Assembly (NCBI RefSeq): GCF_041260155.1
Contig: NC_091940.1
Location: forward strand, 4,286,501 to 4,350,500
Length of the DNA stretch: 64,000 nucleotides
Reading direction: 5' to 3'
DNA from: Ptychodera flava
Lineage: Eukaryota; Hemichordata; Enteropneusta; Ptychoderidae
Shown: one piece after another, positions 11,360 to 24,500 of the stretch
How the letters are laid out: each line of letters begins with the position of its first letter
How positions within the stretch are numbered: position 1 is the first letter of the stretch
Position numbers and translations under genes: made by a program
Notes under the pieces: model-generated
The model's input: only the letters and a program-made list of their open reading frames with translations
Database searches by the model: none
Told to the model about the DNA's origin: nothing

Positions 11360-14300
11360 ATCCTGAATGAGTGACGAAATAGACATATGGCCGGAACTAT
11401 GTCACGCTGTTATCAATTATCAGTTGGATATGTCAATTTTCTCCGTAAAAAATAAACCAAATCACTTAGCTACAATGGTTTCATCTGAAGTCTATTTTTT
11501 AAATAAATAGTCGACAAATTAGAACGTCTGTATTCTACGTAGGAAAGATATTGAAACCTACATTCTTTTAATTTTATAGGATGGCGTTCTACTTAACCCA
11601 AAAAACGGTTTTTTTTTCAAAGCAATATTTCTTATTAAAGATGACATGGAAACCCCACATAACAACATATTTTCAAAAAGCAGAGAATCTAAGGTTTAGT
11701 CTGAAAGCAATATTTTACTCGAAGGATGAAAAGGTACATATGTGGGGTAGAAAACCTAAATTTTGGTGTTAATGATAAAATGTAAAAAACCTTCTGTACA
11801 GAATAATATCTCATTTGAAACTTAAGAATGTAGAAGAAACAACAATTTTGTTTTGCATTATCTATTCCTCATTCTTAAAAGGCAGGGATTGAAAGACTGA
11901 CATTCAAGACAGCAATTAAAATTATATTAAGCACAATTGAAATGACTCTTACTAAAAATGTAAGAATCTTTTTACCTAAAAAATTGTCTGAATATAGTAT
12001 TTAAAGAACATAATGTAAAAATTTCACAACATTTTACCAAGCCAGAGTGTAGTTAAATTTTTTGAAATGTTGAAAATGGGAGAAAACAGAAGCCAAGAAA
12101 TAGGGTGATTTGCATAAATTTGCATAAGTTGTACTTCTTCTCACACAACTTTTGACTGCTTGTCATGCTAAACGGTGAACCTAATTAATATGTTAATCTT
12201 GGGTTAAACATATTGATGAAGATTGAATAAATCTTTGCAAGCAGGTGACTTTGAGCAAATTACGCTGTGTTATGTTCAACGTCACCCGATCTTTCGTAAA
12301 TGTCCTCAAAAATTCCGTTTGGTAAGCAATCATCCTTCCTACTGCGTGCAGATGCAGGACAGCCAACGCCTGCCCATCCAAACGTCGATAATAACATTTC
12401 TCCCTGCCCCTTTTCAACCCTAATCTCGCGACCACAGCATGAATTTGCTTCCCAGAATTGACTGGAAAGATCTTACAGGAATTCTTGTGCTACTCGATTG
12501 GTCTGACAAAAATCAACTGATCAGAACAGTCTAAGAAAATTGGATGACTAGTAACTCATGTACCCTACCCCTATAATATTTTACTAAATAATATAACATT
12601 TTACTAAATCGTTCATCTTTAAGTAGCTGAGGCTAAAAACAAACAGTACAAGAACAGCGTTTTACAGGAATATCGTAGTAATTGCACCTAGTGCATCAAT
12701 ATTTTCAATTTCGCACCCGAAGATATTGTATGAGAGTTTAGATTTGTTCAGTTATCGGCATGACATTACATAGAGTACAGGCCAAGAAGTTACGTCTTCT
12801 ATGGTTTGTCGAGCCATTCGTTGTACACGTCCATTTTTGAAGATGATGGAGCTATTTCTGCTGATTTCATGTTTGTCATGGGAAAATGTACTTTTTTGTG
12901 AAAAATAGGTTCTTTTAGCGTATCTGATCTCGTTTAGTTTCAAAAAACATATGACTCTAATGGCATTATATTTCAGATGGGTCTTGGTAATCGACGAAGA
13001 AGAGAGTCTGTAAACAACTCCCCGGCTTGCTTTCATAAGGACAATATGGGTTAAATGATAAGCTATCATTGATACGGAAAATAGTAAAACGAACTTAGAC
13101 TGGCAGTAACATATGTGTGGGGCACTTAAACAACTTGATTTACAGTAATTACAGTTGCGTCAACACAAACAGTACACTTTTGAACACTTGTGAACTGTGT
13201 TAGGCGCGTGGACTTTCAACACCGTATTGTTGTCAGCAAAAAAGTTGGTTTAATAACATAAGGATGCTGTTGCAGATTAGCTTCCACTTCGTGATATATC
13301 TGTCTCCCCTCTTTCGTCGCTCAATGGTAGAAACGATGGCTTCCCCGTAACTGACAAAATTCAGCTAATTTAGGACGCCTCTGGCGCGTCATATTTTAAA
13401 ACCCCTTTCAAAAAACCGAAGACGTCGAATCAAACTCAAGGGAAGATTTTTGCGATTCGTAACTGGGAAAACGTTGGATGGAATGTCTTTATGATTCGCC
13501 ATGTCAACGTATATATTCAATTTCATTTCTTGTTTTAGTAGATTAAAATTTCCAAATGGTATTAGAGTATCTGTCCCATGTTGCCGAGTATCAACATGGC
13601 TCTGGTCAAGATCTATGTCAAACCTTTTCGAAGATCCCAATGAATATCTTTCAAGACAGTATGTATAGGAGTAACCAGAAGTTGTTAATGACTAAAAGCT
13701 CTATTACAGTTCTAACTATGGGTGAATTTCCCCGCAATTTTGTTCTATCTTGAAATTAAATTTTCTTAGTCGACCCCGAGTCACATGAATATACCCACTG
13801 TTTAATTTTGTCCAACTTTTGTATGTGTGTCAACATATTGTTGAAAACTGAGTTGTCGTCCAGACTGGAATCAGTTTTGACACCAATAAGTAGGTTACTA
13901 TAAATAGTGCATGGTGTTAAATGCTAATACTTCATGTTTTATGGAGCAGACTCAGAAAATGTATTTGTTTCATGAAACTTAGTAAATAATTACAGTATTG
14001 TCACTAGCCTATGCGTGGATCCTCGAGAAAGAGGCGATCGGAGACTGCCAGATGTCGGGAATACTTTACGTAACTAATGTACGACATAATTGTCATAATC
14101 CAACGGAAATAAACGTATATGTCACGTTTACCTTACAGAAACATCATTCAGCCCCGATACCAACCATCACAGACATACGGCAAAGTCGCAATACATTTTG
14201 CAAGCAAAACCTTAAGTGTTTATTGAACAATTTGCCCTGCTGTTTTTAAATCGTTCCATTCAAACATTATTTGATCGACGAGATTAAAAGTGTGAATTTC

Positions 14301-14573
14301 CGTCTTGTGACAGTTACGATTTTAATGGTCGAGCCTGCAAGCTTGTCATGTAATTATTCAACTGAAGTATTGATATTTTGAAGCATCCAGGAAGTAATAA
14401 ATTGTTTTGTCTTCAAGTAGGACATGGCTTGTTGACTCAACCTGTGAACATCCACCAAACATTAACTCCAGACCCACTACTCTGTGAAAAGACAATTTAT
14501 ATAGGGCACCGTGACAGATCTGCGCCGTCAATTAGTAAAACTCTTCATCCGACAAACTTAAAGGTCCACATTT
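11360..14573. other. No gene seen
   Basis: Intergenic DNA upstream of lectin gene A. No recognisable coding exon, RNA gene or intact element. A short imperfect duplication (ATTTTACTAAAT twice) lies near 12577-12610. Confidence 0.5.
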
Positions 14574-14746
14574 TTAAGGGACAAAGTCGGCCATTTGTCA
14601 TGAATTTTGTTTGATACGAGATACTACTTATATTGTTTGATATGTTGAAAGATACTGAATGAATGGGTGATCATGGGTGACACGATACATGAAACCATCG
14701 CGAAAATGAATTAATGGTCATGACCATTAATTCATTTTCGCGAATC
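14574..14746. mobile_element. Half copy of a TTAA-type fold-back MITE
   Basis: It begins TTAAGGGACAAAGTCGGCC and runs into a perfect palindrome, CGCGAAAATGAATTAATGGT and its complement (about 14699-14743), where the copy stops. The same left arm and centre occur in the complete copy at 55529-55845. The right arm is missing here, so this is a truncated relative of that family. Confidence 0.75.
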
Positions 14747-15357
14747 GCAAACGCTTATACTAAAAGCTAGTCTTAAACCTTATACATCTTCAAGATTGTA
14801 TTTGATATGATCTCTCTGCGAGATGTTCCCAATTATACCAATTCGAGGTATGGGAGTCTGGTAGGGGGCTACGTAAGGCCGCCTAATCTACAGACTGAAG
14901 TCCTCAATTTCATATGGCAATACAGCAATTTAAACCTATCACTCAATGACCATGACTGGGAGACAATATCCTTCTGCAGGTTAGTCTTGACGTTTTTCTT
15001 GAAAGAATAGCTCTACCTAGTCCTATTGAAGCTACCCTTCTGTCAGTTCCAGTCTTTATAGCTTCATGATTCATGATATCTTTGTAAAAACAAAGAAGCG
15101 AGATAATAGTGAACACAGACAGCGTATCGCATTGCGGTAACAGAGGGAGTCGTTGAGGCTAGGGACAGGATACATATAGCTGAGGTCCAAGGGAAATTAT
15201 ATTGAATTCGAATCCAAAGGTTTGTGTCCACCGTATTTCACAATGACATGCATGCATAGTGCAATGTCGATTTAGCGCACGATTTCTCTGTTACAGTAAT
15301 TTTCCGAGACGGTGTCATTGATCTTACTTCTGACCTTGTAACCTCCATGAATGTAAT

Positions 15358-16512
15358 AATCTCCATAAATGTAACATCAACCATAATTGTAATAAAGTGC
15401 ACCCATAAATGTAATATCACTCATAAATGTTACAAAAATCAACCATAAATGTAATAAAAACACCAACCACAATGGTAATAAATGGTAGCCATAAATGTAA
15501 TAAAAAAATCACCCAGAAATGTAATACTTGTCAACCATAAATGTAATAAATCTATTTTGTCGTTGCAATTGAGGGATTAGCCCTTCAATATTTATCTATG
15601 TAATAAGGAAAGCAACTTCACACATTATTCATATCTTAATTGTTTGCGTTTAGTGTGTTTTGTATATTTGAAAGTGTATTTTACGTTTCCCTGTTTTGTG
15701 ACTGATTGGCCAAGGCGAGACACAGCTGTAATCTGAACGTCAGTGCAGTCTCTGCTCCAGAGTGGAGGAGACTGTATAACACTACGATCCTTTAAGCCGT
15801 TTTTTCGAAAATTGCCGTACTTTCTTAATCAGTCGCCTCATATTCGTCTTCAGTGGATAAATTGTGTGGAATAATCGATAGATTGTCTGTATTCCTATGT
15901 TGTCCCACTTGAAGTTTGTTCCTTCACTGGGGATGTTAGGATGTCTAATTTTGTTCTACTGTGTTCAAGGTAGTGTTCGTATTGTTTTTACTAGATTGAA
16001 ATATAGATATATGTTCTCGTCAACATGTTTTGTGTCGTAAGTTTCTGTTATAAGGTTGTATATTTCTCTGTTATTTGTTCTGAGTCATCTGTCATGAACT
16101 TTGTGTGGTAGCACGGGTTGACGAGTTGACGCTTTCTTATTATGTAATTATCAGTGTCTAGAACTGCTGTTCCACTTCAATTATATCTAACGGTTTGATC
16201 GGTACCTCGCCGTTTTCTGATAGTGTTTTCAAAGTATTATATTCTGTGTTTCGGAAAGGAAACCTTGTTTCAGGAAAGTATGCAATAACATTACACTAGT
16301 CTTATTAAAGTTGTTATTTACTAAGGGCATTGATAAACAAATGATCACACATGCAAGTCCAAGTTTATTACATTTATGGTTGAGTTTTATTACATTTATG
16401 ATTAATTTGTTTATTACATTTGTTGTTGCAGGTTGTTACATTAATGGTTGACTGTTTTATTACATTTGTGGTTGATATTACAATTGTGGTTGATATTACA
16501 TTTGTGGAGATT
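15358..16512. mobile_element. Fold-back element with tandemly repeated terminal arms
   Basis: The left arm (15358-15550) holds about nine irregular copies of a motif like ACCATAAATGTAATA. The right arm (about 16360-16512) holds the reverse complement, TATTACATTTATGGTT, about seven times. The outer ends mirror each other: AATCTCCATAAATGTAAC on the left and AATCTCCACAAATGTAAT on the complement of the right. About 800 bp of unique, non-coding DNA lies between. This matches the architecture of fold-back elements such as sea-urchin TU elements. No transposase and no clear target duplication were seen. Confidence 0.7.
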
Positions 16513-16639
16513 ATTCGATTATGCCATTGTCTAAAAAAGGATACGTATGCGAGATAATCAGTTGCAAGAAATCGGATTTTAGAATCAGCAAACTTTGTTT
16601 TTCGTTTTTTTGCCGAGTCAGTAAGACTCGGCTTTCTCC

Positions 16640-17300
16640 CATGCTAGTCCATGAGCCAGACCCCCAAAATTGGTCGATTGGTACCATTTGGGTGGGCAAA
16701 TTCCCCCATACATTTTCTGAAAGCCCAAAATCTGAACTTTCTGAAAATCTTTGGTGGACATGTCTCAGAAGTAGCTTTCTGTCTCAAAAGTTGTTGTCAT
16801 GGCAACTATACCAAACATCTTAAAAGTTAAGAAAACTATACAAAACTGACTATTTAGTGAACAGCAAAAGATATTTACATGATTTCATGACACATACAGG
16901 TACCTCATATTATGGCCTTTCAGTTGATCCCTGACCTTGAACATTCTAGGTCAAGGTCAATAGGTCATGCCCATAACATCTCAGAATTTCTGTAAAATCA
17001 AGCATTTTTCACAAATACTTTTCTGCTACGTTTACATAACATATAATAGAAACTCAAAAACTTGCTCAACAATAGCCACAGATGTGTGCTCTTTGAAATT
17101 AGTATGTTTTGTATCAGGGATGATGTCGTTAGTGAGTATTACCAAGGCAACCATATGTGTGTTTTCAGTTATGCATGTAGCCTATGAGCAAGACCCCAAA
17201 TTTTGTCAATTTGCTTCCATTTGACTCGAGTGGGGAACAAAGCCGCCTTTTAAACCTGAAAATCTGAATTTTGAGAAATCTTCATTGGACAGTTTGCTGA
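16640..17300 (+). repeat. 535-bp-period repeat, left copy
   Basis: Two monomers are visible: CATGAGCCAGACCCCCAAAA at about 16649 recurs as TATGAGCAAGACCCCAAA at about 17184, and AGGTCAAGGTCAATAGG recurs at 16948 and 17476. A related but weaker third unit reaches about 17700. The block is repeated in inverted orientation at 23180-23865 at roughly 85% identity by eye. The frames inside it are not coding. The family is unknown to me; it may be a satellite-like or Helitron-derived repeat. Confidence 0.75.
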
Positions 17301-17699
17301 ATACGCTTTCAGTGTAAATATTGTTGTCATGGAATCAGCATTCAAAACCATTAAAATTAAGCATACTATGTAAAATAGATTATCAAACACACGACAAAAG
17401 ATATTTGATTGATTTAAGAATGCATATCAATAGTTCGCATAGCTTCGTAATTGACCCCATGACCTTTAGATTTGTAGGTCAAGGTCAATAGGCATTGCCT
17501 TCAGCAACTTAGACATTGTTTAAGGTGTTTTTTTTGCAAATAGCTTTGCAACATTTTTACCAAACCAAAAAGTACAAACATGAAAACTAGTCAGCTATAA
17601 GAGCTAATGCGATCTCTTTAAAATACTAGTGTTTTTTATCATATACCTTGTTGACAGGGCGGCAATCACCATAGCAACCATCAATGCATTTTCAGATAC

Positions 17700-20600
17700 A
17701 GTAATAGAGCGACATTGGACATACCTTTGCATGTATATTAATGGTTATAAAATCATAACTTTTGTGTGCTAAGTACACAGCAATGTCAACTAAAGTCATA
17801 TCGACAGTAAAAGAGGTCAAAAGGCAAATATACGTAAGTGTGTTTGATTGTTTAAAAACAAAATTTGGCAATTTTTATGTTTTTGTTTTCATGATTGAAA
17901 TAACATGTTCACTTATCAAAAATGAGTATCTGTGTTGGACCAACGTAGTTAGTGGGAGATGATTATAAGCTTGTCAACGAGTAGACAAGTAGTCTGATCT
18001 CAAGAGATACCGATATACTATAACTTTTTCCGGATTTCATGTTGAGCTACCCTGTATCTCCAGATAAATGCTTTTGGTTGTTATTTTCCACTTGGGCGGA
18101 GCTTAGGTCACATGGGAAAAGCTTTATAAGAGGCCTAGCAGCCGATAGACTTCAGCTGTTATGTATTGCTTAAAAATAAAAAGGGTCAGGTTTTGTATGT
18201 AAATAAACTTTGTAATATGATACATCTGCTTATGTTGATTTTAGGAACACTGAACAAGGATATCCTTGCAAATGCATGTATTACTATAATACAATAATGG
18301 GCTCTTGTTTTTCATCTCTACCATAAATATGCAAGTATTAGCAAAATTTGAAGAAACTGAAGTAATACCTAGGAACCTTTAAAGATAATTGTGAGAAAAT
18401 TGTGTTGTTCAAACAAAAACGAAATAAGGCCAAAAATTTCAAGTACGAAACTTTTCTTCTCAACTTGAATAAACCTCACTCAGGTTGTCCCTAGGAACCC
18501 ACATAACACATTTCAAAGTTGATAAAAAGGAAGAAATGCCCCAAAATACAAATATGTAAATTTCACCATGATTTGAACAAATCTAACTGAACTCAGCCAA
18601 ATGAGTTGCATACCAGTATTGAAAGCAATTAGACCAGCAGTTTCAGAGAATAAAACAATTGTTGATAGATGACGGATGACGACGGACAATCCACCTATCT
18701 GATATGCTCCACGTCACTGACAGCGGAGGTAAAGGGAGTGATTCATTTGTTGTACATCCTATTGGTTTTGTGGTCATATACTCACTTATTTTTTCAGACA
18801 TGGAAATTCACTTAACCTTTGGTGATTAAAATACAATTAGTCACCTCCTAAATAATCTTTAATTTAATATATGTTTCAATAAAGTAAAAAAGATTAAGTG
18901 GCATTTCTTTTTTCACGCAATATCATTGTCTTGATTTAGTTTGTGACAAATTTTGTTAAATGTAACGTAATGGATGTTTCAGAGGATGTTAATCAAAACA
19001 AGCGGGCGAAAAATGTGCAAATATTACGTCTACGTATCATTTAAGGTGCTATGGCTCACATCTTAATAAGCTCGGGGAACTCAACTTTTGGAAAGGTTTG
19101 TTCAAAGCAACCAAAATTCGCAAATTTGAAACTGTATTACATATTGTATAATCTAGACCGCAGAGAAAAAGTGTTCCCACAAGAAAACACTTAGTAGACT
19201 TGAATGTGAAAATTCAGTTCAATCTACTATTAACTGCAATCTGAGTCTAGGGTGTCACAAAGGGATGCTACAAATGTAAATACTGGAGTCTATCAGAAAA
19301 AGATGTATAATTTGTGAAAGAACAAAATATGTAATAAAGGGACTAAACACGAGAACCCCTATATACATCAAGCAGTAGACTTGAGGCCAAACATAAGTCT
19401 TTGGGAAAATGCTGTAGAAAGGATGATGGCTATAACGTCTAGGGGTATTGTAGCAGCAGAAGCGCACTGCCACCGCAGCTGCTATACAGTACCCGACAAA
19501 GGGCAAGCCTCGGGCAGGCCACAGGCTTGCCCCAGGCAAGCTCAGGCTCACATAGGCTTGCCTGGGTCTGCTACAAAACCCTTGATTTTACAGAATGCAC
19601 AGTCTGAGCTTGTGTTTGATAGCTGGCATACCTTTACCAACATTACCTTGTCGTGATTGGCGACAGCAGCTGGAAAATTTGTCGTAGCTTATGCTTCGTT
19701 GTTATAATATTCGACAAATATTCGATATCATGGCTAATATGAACACATCTTGTAAGACTGAAGGACAGCCAGGGGCGTAAACAAGTGACAAGATGGAGTT
19801 CAGTTCAGATACAGCGCTGTGATGGAGATACTTGTAGAGTTCAGTAATTTTCCCCACATAAATGAAAATTAGTCAAGGAAAGAAAATTGGTCAAGGAAAG
19901 AGCCGATACCGTGCAACAAAATATTTGGAAAATGGAATTCGATTGTATGGTCGTAAATGTCCAGAGTCGTTCATTGCCGTCCACACGACGTTAGGTCGTT
20001 ATCGTTCAGCTGTCAGTGAATTTGATTCCGCTGGAGCCATTCACGTCATTTCCAAACCCGTCGAATATGTTCCGACGAAGATTCGCCCAAGAAGAAAATA
20101 TTTCCTTCCTTCGCTATATATGTCGTTTTACGTTTCTGCCAAGTTTTCTTTTAAGAAGTACGTATACGCCGAAGTTTTCTTACTTTGTTCTTTAAAATGT
20201 ATGGACAGGCATTATTTCTCATCTCAAAATAGTATATGTCCCAGGACAATAGTAAAAAAAACACCCGGCTGTCTTTATTTTTGGGCACATTACTAACGCT
20301 AGGGTTTTTTTCCAGAATCTGAATAACAGAACTATTATTGTTCAGAGTTTTCCACTGACTTTTGACAGCAGGGCGTGACATCTGGCCACATTTTAGGTAA
20401 CAGAAAAAATTGTATAGCCTGTCCATTTACCACTCAGGCTTCCGTTAGATGAAGCCATGCAAGTGGTTCTGAAAGTTTATTTTTAATTTACTAAACAACA
20501 GACATCAAAACAGGTCCAATAATCATTATCATTCAAGGTAACTAAGAAATTTACCAGGTCCAAGGGATATATCAAAAAATGACAAAAGCAATGGGGTAAT

Positions 20601-21040
20601 CTTGAACCACGAAATACTTTTGGTACCACTTGTCTGGAATGGGTACGCGTACCCTGCCAGCTAGCTGCCCCCATCAAAATTGACCCAAAGCGACAAATCT
20701 AATACAACGTTACCGGAAATTTGATAAATATCTGATAAACATTACGTCGATGCGCAGTTAGTTTGTTCAAGCGTTTGGTTGACAGTTGATGTCTTGATAT
20801 CGATGATATAATGCGTTGATATGCAGTCAGCAACAGGCTGCCTTGGTTACATTGTCCACCGGTTCCGTAAAATTAAATATTAAATGTCTAAACCTTCGCC
20901 AATTTGAAAATTAAGACTTTCTACAGCTGAGTAGCATACACACGCAGATCTAGATCGCTTAAATTTGATAATTTTCTCTTGATACATTTTCAGAAGCATT
21001 CCCTTGTCTTACTTGTTCGGCGTCGATTTTCATGATGAGC
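17700..21040. other. No gene seen; dispersed repeat fragments
   Basis: No recognisable gene. The stretch near 18600-18700 (AGACCAGCAGTTTCAGAGAA followed by GATGACGACGGACAA) resembles dispersed short repeats common in marine invertebrate genomes. A cluster of inverted GGCAAGCCT/AGGCTTGCC words lies at about 19500-19570. The 144-codon frame at 19862-20296 has no domain and is probably chance. Confidence 0.4.
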
Positions 21041-21047
21041 GTCCATT

Positions 21048-21140
21048 TTTGCTCACGTGTTTACACACGTGAGCATATGTCGCAGCGATGTCTGTCTGTC
21101 TGTCTGTGTGTCTGTCTGTCTGTCTGTCTGTCTGTTGGTC
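21048..21140. repeat. Hairpin followed by (TCTG)n microsatellite
   Basis: TGCTCACGTGT and ACACACGTGAGCA form a compact stem with a two-base loop at about 21051-21076, followed after a 16-bp link (GTCGCAGCG) by a TCTG/TGTC tract from about 21089 to 21134. The sequence continues CCAATATCTCAAAAACGG. A stem plus internal microsatellite is typical of small MITE or Helitron-like ends; the outer limits were not found. Confidence 0.55.
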
Positions 21141-21559
21141 CAATATCTCAAAAACGGCTTATCAGATCAGAATCAAATCTGGTACATAGATTCAGTTAGC
21201 AAATGGCAAGAACTGATTAGTTTTTGGTGGGTGTGGCTTGCATACTTTTTGCTCATTGCATTTTGCCAGGGAAAACGTAGAGGATCATAGAAAGTCAACA
21301 TAACATTGGTCGTTGGTCATTAAGTAATTAGTAAGTTAACGATGAACGTTAATATGTTTGTTTTATTTACTGCTATTTACTTTTGATCAAGCGGTTCAAA
21401 ACAGTAGTTTTATTATTAGCTCTATCAGACACATTTCATTTTGTTATCTATCGTTGATATATTTACGGCTGATGTCCAGCAGCATTAAAAACTTATTTCT
21501 GACTGGTCTATTTCTTTGTTAGATCAGGTGCTGGCCACGCATATAAAGGTATAAGTACT

Positions 21560-22495
21560 GGGGCTCACAACGTTGTTCAAATTGACATGTACAGAGATTG
21601 TACATTCTCATCTAAATTCAAAGGTGTCGGCCCGGTAACTCGCTGTGATGTACAGATTGGTGATGTCACCATACAGCCTTCGAACGCAGTTCGTAATCTT
21701 GGTGTTACCATGGATACAGTCGGTAGTATGTCGGCCCATGTTGTTAATGTTTGTACGTCAGCCTCCCATGCGTTATGGAAGATAGGGAAAATTCGTAACA
21801 TCTTAGATCAGAGCACCACGGAGAAACTTGTTCACGCTTTCATCACGTCTCGCTTAGATTATTGTAACAGTTTGCTTTTTGGCCTGCCAGCTTATGAAAT
21901 TCAAAAGCTGCAAACGATTCAGAACTCTGCAGCTCGTTTAATTACTAAAACAAGAAAAATAGATCATATCACACCTTGTCTTTACAGATTACATTGGCTT
22001 CCAGTTAAGCAAAGGATAGAATTCAAAATTCTTGGCATCACTTATAAGATACTCAATGGTCACGCTCCTAAGTATTTAGGTGAATTGCTTACAGTCCGTG
22101 ACACTCAGCGCACACTTCGCTCTCACTCCAGTGTTGTAAATTTATATCAGCCAATAGGAAACACAGTGTATTACGGTGATAGGGCTTTCTCAATTTGTGC
22201 TCCTCGCTTATGGAATTCTCTGCCATTATATATTCGAGCGGTTCAGTCATTCAATGTTTTTAAAAGTAAACTGAAAACTCACCTTTTTACGTCTTTTTAT
22301 TCATAATTTTTGTAGTTTTTATGATGAATTTTATAACATGTTGCTAATTTTAACTTTGCTTTTTACTGTCAGTTTAAAACAATTTTGTTTCATCCTTCTC
22401 TTTGTTGATATTAAGTGTAAAGCGCATTGAGATTATTTTTAATGTAATGCGCCTATATAAGAAATAAAGATTAAGATTAAGATTAAGATTAAATT
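21560..22495 (+). mobile_element. 5'-truncated L2/CR1-like LINE, 3' end of ORF2
   Basis: An open frame from about 21569 to 22306 encodes the C-terminal part of a non-LTR reverse transcriptase protein. Landmarks are AVRNLGVTMD, the SRLDYCNSLLFGLP block, QNSAARLITKTRK, LHWLPVKQRIEFKI and the terminal APRLWNSLPLYIR...FKSKLKTHLF. These are hallmarks of the L2/CR1/Jockey-like group, L2 most closely. The 3' tail ends in TTAAGATTAAGATTAAGATT (about 22470-22493), the short tandem repeat typical of this group instead of poly(A). The polymerase core and endonuclease are absent, so it is a dead 5'-truncated copy. The unbroken reading frame suggests a fairly young insertion. Confidence 0.9.
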
Positions 22496-23179
22496 GTCAC
22501 GTTAAAGTTCAGATGTCATGTCACTAATGATTTTGCATTTACGTAAACGTTCGAAAAATATAAAATGACACATGTTTGTTTACAGTAGTATGAAAATTCT
22601 GAAGATATACATTATTGGCCAATACTTATAGCTATAGCTAATAGCTGTAGGCTGTTAGCTAAATATAAGCTTGTTGATATTGCTTATCATTGATAATTAT
22701 GATGTTTTATACAAACTGGCACCATAAAATACTCTTTCCGTGTAAAAGCATATAGGTAACACCATAGAAATCACCATTTTATTCTATGTTTAACCTTGTT
22801 CTTTCATTGACCTTGACCTTGGTTTGAAAAGAGCATCAGACAATGTGGTCAAATTTAATACCGGTAGAAGCCACATGTATCATTTATCAAAGACAAGAGT
22901 GCATCTTTGCTGACAAGAGTGCACCTTGCTTGAAAATGTCAGAAAGTGCACAACAAAAGAGACACTATTTCTGTGCAAAGTCACCTGAAATGTAAACTTT
23001 CCATGTTTTGAACTTTGACCTCATTTGGTCGTGTACGCCTGACCTTGACTTTAAGGTCACATCTTGAGTGAAAGTTAGAATGTGTAACATATCCTATTTA
23101 TGTTATCAATTTTGGTATGAACATTTTCATAAAGCAGGATATTCACTTTTGTATACAATTGTACTTTCTAAAAATTCAG

Positions 23180-23865
23180 ATGTTTGTTTCTATGGCAACG
23201 GTTTTCACCCATTACTAAGCTACCAAAACTTTTCAGAAAATTAAGAGTTTCAACTTTCAAAAATATATAAAGTGTGAGATTGCCCTCTGCTTGCCCCAAA
23301 TAGTACCAATTGACCATAATTGGGGCCTGGCTCATAGAGTACATGTATAACTGAAAACACACTGATGGTTGCCTTGGTAATTACTCACTACCAACAACAT
23401 CCCTGATACATAACATACTAATTTTCAAAGAGCACATATCTGTGGCTATGTCTGAACAAGTTTTTGAGTTTCTATCATATTTTATGTTAATGTAGCAGAA
23501 AAGTATTTATGAAAAATGCTCTATTTTATCGAAATTCTGAGATGTTATGGGCATGACCTATTGACCTTGACCCAGAATGTTCAAGGTCATGGGGTCAATT
23601 GAAAGGCCATGATGTGAGGTACCAGTGTCTGTCTTGAAATCACGTAAATATCTTTTACCGTTCCCTAGAAAATCAGTTTTATCTAAAATTCTTAGCTTTT
23701 AAGATTGTAAGTATTGTTGCCATGACAACGACTTTTGAGACAGAAAGCTACTTCTGCGACCTGTCCACCAAAGATTTTCAGAAAGTTCAGATTTGGGCTT
23801 TCAGAAAATGTATGGTGGAATTTGCCCACCCAAATGGTACCAATAACCTATCTGGCTCATGGACT
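23180..23865 (-). repeat. 535-bp-period repeat, inverted right copy
   Basis: This is the reverse complement of 16640-17300: it shares GTTGTCATGGCAAC, TCTTTGGTGGACA, TTGGTACCATTTGGGTGGGC and GGTCAAGGTCAATAGGTCAT in the same order. It keeps both monomer starts and the AGGTCA cluster. Together the copies form a very large inverted repeat with an interior of roughly 6 kb that contains the L2-like LINE. Confidence 0.75.
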
Positions 23866-24211
23866 ATGCGACATGACCGCTCACCGACGCGAGTGGTACG
23901 GTACTGCTGTGGCGTACAGCAGCGTCAGCGTAGACTCGTACTCCATAGCTTAGTTGACAATGGCCTGGTGCCGAACGTTCTATGTTCGGAAGCTGAATTC
24001 AGGTGGGCCACCGGAATTCAAACTCTAACTTTTTGAGGACGTGTTTTCATCGATATCTCGCGATCCGCGCGCAGTCGCCATGTCAAATATCGACTGTTGG
24101 CATTAAAAAATGTGTTTAAAAATGTTACCAAGTGGGAGTGCCTCTTTAATTGACGTATTTTTTGTGTTACAATGTTGATTGCAATTGAAGCATATGACAG
24201 TAAAGGTGAAT

Positions 24212-24243
24212 GTCGCCTCTCACTACGTGTTGTGAGAGGCGAC
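24212..24243. repeat. 12-bp perfect stem hairpin
   Basis: GTCGCCTCTCAC (24212-24223), an 8-base loop, then GTGAGAGGCGAC (24232-24243). It is a strong hairpin of unknown role, perhaps the end of a Helitron- or MITE-like element. Confidence 0.6.
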
Positions 24244-24347
24244 AAGAGAATACGCTTACTAAGTATAGACCACAGGGTAAAGGAATCAGTCCCCTGGGGT
24301 GGGGGTAGGGTTCTTTGTGCACGGGTTTATTTTATTTTACTTATTTT

Positions 24348-24500
24348 TTGACTGTGATATTTCAAGTAAAGATTTCGACTACAAACCGTCTGACTGCTTT
24401 CTCTATTACTACAAGTAATTTTATTAATTTTGACTGTGATATTTCAAATAAAGATTTTGACTCCAAACCGTCTGAATGCTTTCTTTATTACTTACAAGTC
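24348..24500. repeat. Tandem duplication, 82-bp period
   Basis: The block TTGACTGTGATATTTCAA, AAAGATTT, GACT, CAAACCGTCTGA and TGCTTTCT occurs at 24348 and again at 24430 with a handful of substitutions. It is non-coding. Confidence 0.8.

Noticed and set aside
15358-15550. Regularly recurring ATAAATGTAATA words resembling a CRISPR-like array
   Set aside because: Spacing is irregular, the genome is eukaryotic and the mirrored array at 16360-16512 explains it as a fold-back arm.
19862-20296. 144-codon frame
   Set aside because: No recognised motif, low-complexity ending and no splice context.
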